A DNA stretch of 64,000 bases from Diabrotica undecimpunctata (taxonomy: Eukaryota > Arthropoda > Insecta > Coleoptera > Chrysomelidae). The notes beneath the pieces were generated by a model, which did not search any database, was not told the DNA's origin, and saw nothing but the letters and a program-made list of their open reading frames with translations. The stretch lies in the NCBI RefSeq assembly GCF_040954645.1, contig NC_092811.1:84763063-84827062 (forward strand). The letters are read 5' to 3'. The position numbers were made by a program, and so were the translations under genes. Numbering within the stretch: position 1 is the first letter of the stretch; each line of letters starts with the position of its first letter. This document shows positions 58,191 through 64,000 of this stretch, piece by piece.

Positions 58191-58199
58191 GGACATTCA

Positions 58200-58550
58200 A
58201 AGAAACTGAAAAAACAATGCTGAAAACAACTTTTAAATATATAATTATGCTCAATATTATCTTCCCTGGAAATTGTCCGTGGATTAAGCCCAGTGGAGAT
58301 ACCACTTAAAAAAATGCGGCTCCAGACTATACCTCATACATGGACGGGAACAAAGTCGATATTAAACTAATAACATAGGAATGTTTACAAAATAATTATA
58401 TGAATATAAAAATATAAAATAAAAAACTAAGCTTAATGATTCGTTTTTATATTCAAGAGCCAGGGCAATATCGGAGAGCTCTAAAACCCAGAGAAATTAA
58501 TGAAATTAAACAAATTTGTAGTAAAAATTATTCTTCTTCTTCAAGTTCCG
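58200..58550. other. Unassigned stretch
   Basis: Probably decayed LINE sequence; nothing assignable. Confidence 0.35.
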
Positions 58551-58553
58551 CTC

Positions 58554-58772
58554 CTATCGGAGATTGGCAATCATTCTGGCAATTATAATTTTGTTGGTTA
58601 CGCGCCTGAATAGTTCAACTGAACTGCATCCAAACCATTCACGGAGATTGCGTAGCCACATTATGCTTTTGATTTTTCCCTGCATTATATTCCTTAGTAG
58701 TTCGTATTTTTCACCTCTCATGATGTGCCCCAAGTATTCCAATTTCCTGATTTTTATGATTAAAAATTATTA
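58554..58772 (-). pseudogene. RTE-like LINE C-terminal tail fragment
   Basis: Minus strand reads LEYLGHIMRGEKYELLRNIM, QGKIKSIMWLRNLREWFGCS, RVTNKIIIARMIANLR*, the last ~65 residues of an RTE-like ORF2, matching the end of the 61.4-kb copy (KIEGRRG...WLRNLREWF...MVANLR*). Confidence 0.7.
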
Positions 58773-58979
58773 ACTTTGATCGAATGAAAGGCAGATATCG
58801 AGCACAGTTTATAATTAAATCTTGCCCAAGAAATGTTTTTTTAACTGAAGACAAATTAATAACTTCGATAAAAAACTCGAAGTTTTTCGAAAAACTCGAT
58901 GCCCTAGGAAGCGAAAGTACTTGGGCAAGATTTCATTATAAACTGTGCTTGATATCTGCCTTTTATTTGATCAAAGTTC
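58773..58979. mobile_element. Short foldback/MITE with ~58-bp inverted repeats
   Basis: Arms 58773-58829 and 58919-58979 are inverted repeats with a few mismatches, starting AACTTTGATC and reaching ATCTTGCCCAAG. The 90-base centre is non-coding and has its own small inverted repeat (ACTTCGA/TCGAAGT). AAAAATTATT occurs on both sides (about 58763 and 59013). Confidence 0.65.
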
Positions 58980-59589
58980 ATTTATTCGAGCATTCAATCT
59001 TATATCAATTTAAAAATTATTAGTTAAAAAATTGGGGTGTAGGGTTGTGTTATAGAGGTAGTACCTTTTATTGGAACGACCACATCGAGCGTCGTAGACG
59101 GGAGATTGTTCTTGATAACTGGTCCTCATAAGACACCTAACTCTCACTTATGGCTCCACGTGCCACACCCCGGGCAACTGCATTGGTCTGCAGGCTAAAC
59201 TAAGTGAGGGTAGCCAGATATGGCGAAAATTTCACTGAGTGATTGCCGAGTGTCGGATGAGTCCTCTTGACCGTGTTTGAGTGGAAGAGGTCTCCATTCA
59301 CACACTCCTAAATTCCTCAATACCAAGTGATTGCCGGTATAAGCGATCTCCCACTTACTGACCAACGGCTTCGGGCGGATGAGTTGATAAGTGGTAGGAC
59401 ACTCTTTTGTCCTGGAGTTGAAAAATCGGCTTCGAAGGCGAAGGAACTACTAAGTAGTCAATTGCATAAGGATGTGGAAAGCCATGGAATGACTACCACA
59501 TTATATATCCCTAGTAAAACCATCATGACGAGTAGGAGATTTAAAGATGATATGCCATGCAACCCGATTAGCAACCGGCGTCGTCGAGT

Positions 59590-60660
59590 TCCCGGGCTGC
59601 AACATGGAACGTAAAATTGATATTCTGGGGTTGAGTGAAACAAAATGGCCAGGTAATGGTAAGTGCGAGAAGGAGGATGCAACAATATTTTTTTTAGGCA
59701 GCAGAGAAGAAGATGTCAACCATAGGCATGGAGTAGCGGTTCTAGTAAATAATAAAATCAAAAAACATATATAAAAAAATTTATTCCATATTAAGAACGC
59801 TGCATGTTGATCCAGATAAGTGCGCACCCTCTAGACATAAATATAATTCAGGTTTATGCTCCCACATCTGAGAGTACTAATGAAGAAGTTGAAGAGTTTT
59901 ACGAACAATTAGACGAAATCATAAAAAACCTAAAGAAACAAGACATAACCATGGTAATGTGGGATTTTAACTCCAAAGTAGGAAAAGGCGAAGTCAGTGA
60001 AGTAGTTGACAAGTATGGGTTGGGAACAAGAAATGAGCGAGGTGATCGACTAATACAGTTTTGTCAAGAGAAAAACTTAATTATCACTAATACTTGGTCT
60101 AAGTTACCATTAAGAATCTTTAGAGATTATATCTTTATAATCTCTATAAGAGATAATATATCTTTAGAGATCAGATAGACTTTATAACAATTAACAAACG
60201 ATTCCGTAACACAATAATATCAGCCAAAACATATCCTGGAGCTGATATAAACTCTGATCATAATCCTTTGTAAACCAATTACGAGTCAGACTAAAAGCCT
60301 GAATCCAGAAACAGAATAACAAAAGATTAGATATGGATCAACTTAGAAATCCCGAGATAAAAGTCAAGCTTACAAATAGCATTAATAGTAATGTTGCTTT
60401 AACAATTAGTACTGATGATATTGAAAGAGACTGGATCAACTTAAGGGACGCTATATACAACGGTGCGAAAGAAGTCATTGGTGACTACTAGCGAAGAAAG
60501 AAGAACGAATGGATGGCAGATGAAATATTACACCTTATGCACAGAAGGAGAGAAAATAAGAATAATCCCGAACAATATAAAGAACTGGATAGAACTGTCG
60601 GCAGAAAGATAAAATAATCCAAAGAGAAATGACTACAAGAAAAATATCAAGAGATAGAAG
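59590..60660 (+). pseudogene. RTE-like endonuclease, broken
   Basis: RKIDILGLSETKWPGNGKCE (Glu motif), NHRHGVAVLVNNKIK, then after a frameshift INIIQVYAPTSESTNEEVEE, DITMVMWDFNSKVGKGE, GERxxRGDRLIQFCQEKNLI and, in another frame, RQIDFITINKR and GADINSDHNP. Together these are the motifs of an APE-type endonuclease in RTE-like elements (sometimes annotated 'craniofacial development protein 2-like'). Several stops, and a 20-base local duplication of TAGAGATTATATC-type sequence near 60120-60175. Confidence 0.75.
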
Positions 60661-60689
60661 AGCTAGAACGAAGACACGATAGTTGGCGT

Positions 60690-61473
60690 ACCTATAAGTA
60701 ATTTTCGATATGCAGATGATACTGTTATACTGGCCGATAACATCGAAGATTTACAGATGATGCTAAATAGAGTAAATACAACTGGCAACCAATTTCGACT
60801 GGAGATCAATAGAAAGAAAACTAAATTTATGGTGATCATTAAAAAGAACATTCAACATATCGACCTGAATATTGAAGCCGAACGTATTGAAAGAGTACAC
60901 CGATTTAAATATCTGGGATATACAGTAAATGATAAGTGGGACCCAGACGTAGAGATTAAGATTCGAATTGAAATAGCAAGATCCAAATTCATCAAAATGA
61001 GAAAGCTCTTAAGCAACCGCCACCTAAGCGTTAACTTCCGATGGCGCGCCACGAAATGCTACGTACTCTCTACGCTACTTTACGGAGTTGAAGGGTGGAC
61101 GTTAACAGCAGCAACTATAAAGAAGTTAGCGGCTCTAGAAATGTGGCTGTATCGACGCATACTGAGAATACCTTGGACAGACAGAGTGACCAACACAGAG
61201 GTATTAAGACGAATGGGTAAAGAGGTGGAATTGTTAACAGCTGTTAAAAGGAGGAAAGCGTCATACCCGGGCCATGTGTTCCGTAATGATAAGTACAGTC
61301 TGCTACAGCTTATCGTGAAAGGCAAGATTGAAGGTAGAAGAGGTTTGGGCAGAAAGAAGAAATCCTGGCTGAGAAACTTGAGAGAATGGTTTCAAATACC
61401 AGAAGCTGCGAACATAATACATGCGCCACAAAACAGAGAAACCTATCGTTTGATGGTCGCCAACCTTCGGTAG
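60690..61473 (+). pseudogene. RTE-like RT C-terminal half, long open frame
   Basis: Begins at FRYADDTVILADNIEDLQMM (YADD box, about 60705) and stays open for ~250 residues: TGNQFRLEINRKKTKFMVII, VHRFKYLGYTVNDKWDPDVE, TLLYGVEGWTLTAATIKKLA, LEMWLYRRILRIPWTDRVTN and the terminal WLRNLREWFQIPEAANI...VANLR*. Well preserved, but it lacks RT motifs A and B because of the deletion, so it cannot be active. Confidence 0.8.
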
Positions 61474-61661
61474 AAGACTGCACATAAAGAAGTTGAAAAC
61501 TTCCCTATAATATAGTTCTAATGTCTTTTTTTTGTAAAATGACAAAAATAAAATTTATAAGGCTCAAAATAGGACAGTGGCATGATTATACCACGTTTTA
61601 AACCGCTCTGTTATTTGTCAATTTTTAAATGTAAAATATATATATATTCAAGAGTTTCAAA

Positions 61662-62520
61662 ATGCCGGCTAGTAGTTTAACAGTCATCATTACCACGGAA
61701 TTAAATAAATTGAAAAAGAACGAACTTGTGGACATTTTAGTTAATTTTAAGTTACCAGTGACAGTGACAAACATTCAGTTAATAAATTATGTACATAAAC
61801 TTAGTGATAAAGCTACGAACTTAATAGACAGTGATAAAGAAGACAAATTTCATGACACGAGTGAAAATTTATCTTTTGTGATTGTGGAAGACTTGCGAAA
61901 GATTATGACGTTATTAAAAAAGAACTTGAAATCGTAAGTAGACTTTTTTATCAACTTGAAAAAAGAACTCAAGAACAAGAAGATTTAATATTATTGTTAA
62001 AACTACAAAATACTAATTCCATTTTGCAACATGTACCGCCATCTACCAGTAAAATATCAGATTCTATCAAAACATCAACAACAAATACAAATTCTAGAAA
62101 AAGTGAATATAAAATAAACGAGCAAAAAATTGTGTCGGCTAATGAACCTGAACAAAAACCTACTGAACAAAATATTGGTTCAAATACAAAACCCGTAGGA
62201 GAATCCGAAAGGAATTCCCCGACACAAAATAAAATAAATAAATACAACAAACCGATTTTCGGTAGCAAAATTTCTTCTAATTTTAATACACTCCATCGAC
62301 GGGGGCATCTGCACGTTTCACGTGTCGGTGCCAATATGAATTCAAATGATTTGAAGGATTTTTTTAAAAGAAACGGCGCCTGAAATATGTTTTGATTGTG
62401 AGGAATGGAATAGAACTGATAAGCAATCATCTTATAAAGTGTCCTTCCCTTTAGAAAGTCTAGACAATGTATACAACCCATCTATATGGCCCAGTGGATC
62501 TGTCGTAAGAAGATTCAAAT
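61662..62520 (+). pseudogene. CR1-like LINE ORF1
   Basis: The ATG at 61662 starts MPASSLTVIITTELNKLKKN with ELVDILVNFKLP. A frame change near 61905 leads to a coiled-coil stretch (VIKKELEIVSRLFYQLEKRT) and a Ser/Asn/Lys-rich linker, then HVSRVGANMNSNDLKDFFKR. A second change near 62382 leads to CFDCEEWNRTDKQSSYKVSF and DNVYNPSIWPSGSVVRRFKF, a C-terminal block typical of insect CR1-type ORF1 proteins. ORF1 proteins bind the element's RNA. Confidence 0.65.
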
Positions 62521-62569
62521 TCATTAAAAATTTTCGGGAAAGAACGCATTCAGCAGACAATTCATAACT

Positions 62570-64000
62570 TTGATTACAGTTACAGATGTGCCTGCAGCAG
62601 AGACAAGGGAAGAAAACTCCTTTGTAATCAAAAATATCGAGACTTTACAAAACTGTAGTGGAAATGCAGCAGTCCGCACAAATGGAAACAATCTAGATCG
62701 AGACGTAGGAAGTTTAGAAGTTCCTGAAAAACTAATTCATATTTTAAATAGCAAAAGCCTGGTGAGTATGTTCCATGTTAATGTTCAATGTTTAGCAAAT
62801 AAAGTACAAATGATCGATTTATTTTTGTTGGAATTTACCTTCGATGTTGTTTGCTTCTCAGAGCACTGGCAGAGTGAAGCAAATCTCCGATACATAAACA
62901 TCGATGGATATTTACTTGCTACCAGTTTCCGCAGGAAAAATAAAAGGAACGGCGGTACTGTAATATATGTTAAAAATACTTTAAAATTCGAAGCTATTAA
63001 CTGTGATAAATTTAATATCGAACAAACATCTGAATTTTGTGGAATTGTTCTACCAGATTTTAACACGGTTGTATTGGCAGTGTACAGATCGAGTAAATGT
63101 AACGATTTTAAGTCTTTTTTTTTACAAATTTCGAAAATTTATTAGGTTCCATTATGAGGCCAAATTTAAAAGTAATAATTTTGGGAGATTTTAATAATAA
63201 TTTTATTGCGAAAACGGCAAATACTAGTGAGCTGACTTCTCTAATATCATCATTTGGAATAAAACAAATAATCCATGCCTATACTAGGATTACTGATACA
63301 TCTGCCACTTGCATAGACAATATTATGACAAATGTTGAAGAAGATCAGTTTCGGGCAAATGTTCTTGAACCTTGTTTCTCTGATCATCGCGGCCAGTATA
63401 TCAGTATAAGCTTAACATCAATTCAGCAAAAGTCAAGTGTTTGCACTAGAGCCTTTACGCAGAAGGGTATTTTAAAAATGCGAAACTTTTTATCCGTGTT
63501 AGACTGGAACATTTTTAACGATAATCTTGATGTAAATTACCTAGCAACGTTTTTAATAGATAATTATAATCTTGCAGTATCTCAATATTTTCCACTAAAA
63601 AAACTGGTTATCAAAGACAGAAGATGTCCGGTAAACTGGTTAAATGACAAAATATGAGAAATTATTTGCAAACATATAAAATACGGGCTGATTCTACTAA
63701 AAACCCAGTACATTACAGCGAATATAAAATATATAAAAATCATTACAATGCTGAGTTGAAAAGAACGAAAAAGCTGGCATATGATCAATTGATATTAACG
63801 TCAAAGAGTAGATCCAAAACGTGTTGGAAGGTAATTAACTATGAGCGAAATAAAACAAATGGTTTACATAATTCAACAACCAACATATCTTGTGACTCTT
63901 TCAATAACTTTTTTGTTGAAATTGCTGAGAATATTATCAAATCCCTTCCAAATACACCAGACGATACAATTTTGAACTATCAAAAATTTCCAGCTCCACC
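62570..64000 (+). pseudogene. CR1-like LINE ORF2 (endonuclease, runs off window)
   Basis: Frame 62570-63145: SMFHVNVQCLANKVQMIDLF, VVCFSEHWQSEANLRYINID, LLATSFRRKNKRNGGTVIYV, TVVLAVYRSSKCNDF. After a frameshift near 63140, 63154-63657: VIILGDFNNNFI, ATCIDNIMTNVEE, CFSDHRGQYISI (SDH), PVNWLNDKI with a TGA. Then further frames reach YERNKTNGLHNS and FNNFFVEIAENIIKSLP by 64000. This is an APE-type endonuclease and the start of the RT linker; the RT lies beyond the window. Two or three frame breaks in 1.4 kb. Confidence 0.8.

Larger units (their letters stand above)
59045..61475 (+). mobile_element. RTE-like LINE with internal RT deletion
   Basis: A 5' leader (59045-59590), endonuclease remains (59590-60290) and the C-terminal half of ORF2 (60690-61473). 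The RT core between the endonuclease linker and the YADD box is missing, the junction being near 60680. 3' end near 61475-61560. Confidence 0.75.

Noticed and set aside
58790..58930. Hammerhead-like CTGAAGA...GAAAGTACTT in the small foldback
   Set aside because: GAA plus palindromic AGTACT is present and outer sequences pair, but no helix II forms between core strands; pairing is explained by the foldback arms.

Overview
The window looks like repeat-rich nuclear DNA of an insect. I lean to a beetle, but only from the mix of transposon families. It is AT-rich, has long (TA)n microsatellites, GT-AG introns, tRNA-derived SINEs, and LINE, Penelope, Tc1/mariner, piggyBac, hAT and PIF/Harbinger remnants. 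I see no confident single-copy host gene. The nearest candidates are two C2H2 zinc-finger loci (11.1-13.9 kb and 50.5-51.2 kb). Nearly everything else is mobile DNA, much of it nested.

Layout. 1.5-4.7 kb: an intact-looking PIF/Harbinger element with a MADF-type gene (+) and a 4-exon DDE transposase (-). 6.6-9.3 kb: a broken Tc1/IS630-like transposase, a decayed relative of the 34-kb transposase-like gene, and LINE scraps. 11.1-13.9 kb: a zinc-finger array with a 7-finger tandem duplication, abutting a decayed Ty3/gypsy element (13.9-17.6 kb) that is split by a SINE. 18.8-21.0 kb: R1-like RT and piggyBac remnants. 21.06-21.91 kb: an inverted-repeat element with a hammerhead ribozyme fold in each arm. 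22-31.7 kb: SINE, Penelope, three Tc1 copies, an inverted Jockey-like LINE and hAT pieces. 33.72-36.07 kb: a complete DNA transposon with 36-bp TIRs and an AACT target duplication, encoding an apparently intact 574-residue protein. 37.5-47.1 kb: one I-like LINE (ORF1 plus an EN-RT-RNase H ORF2) interrupted twice, by a Penelope element with an 11-bp target duplication and by a 2.75-kb array of 398-bp repeats with a 12-bp target duplication. 48.45-49.60 kb: a non-autonomous hAT element with a 341-bp internal palindrome. 50.5-64 kb: a zinc-finger remnant, a CR1-like LINE (-), a Penelope remnant (-), RTE-like pieces, a LINE ORF1 remnant, and a second CR1-like LINE running off the end.

Main discovery. 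Every 398-bp unit at 41075-43823 contains a type I hammerhead ribozyme: CTGATGA and GAAA cores, a 3-bp helix II, a short palindromic helix III, and a 5+7-bp helix I split by an internal loop. The whole array sits between perfect 12-bp target duplications inside a LINE endonuclease domain. That is the structure of a retrozyme: a non-autonomous retroelement that would spread through self-cleaved, circularised RNA. A GIY-YIG Penelope element, the kind of enzyme proposed to mobilise animal retrozymes, lies in the same host LINE about 1 kb upstream, and two more Penelope remnants are in the window. Further hammerhead-like folds occur in the 21-kb foldback (core intact, GUC cleavage triplet), in the 49-kb palindrome (core kept, helix I weak) and in the tail of the Penelope element (core mutated), with a second copy of that tail inside the Harbinger element.
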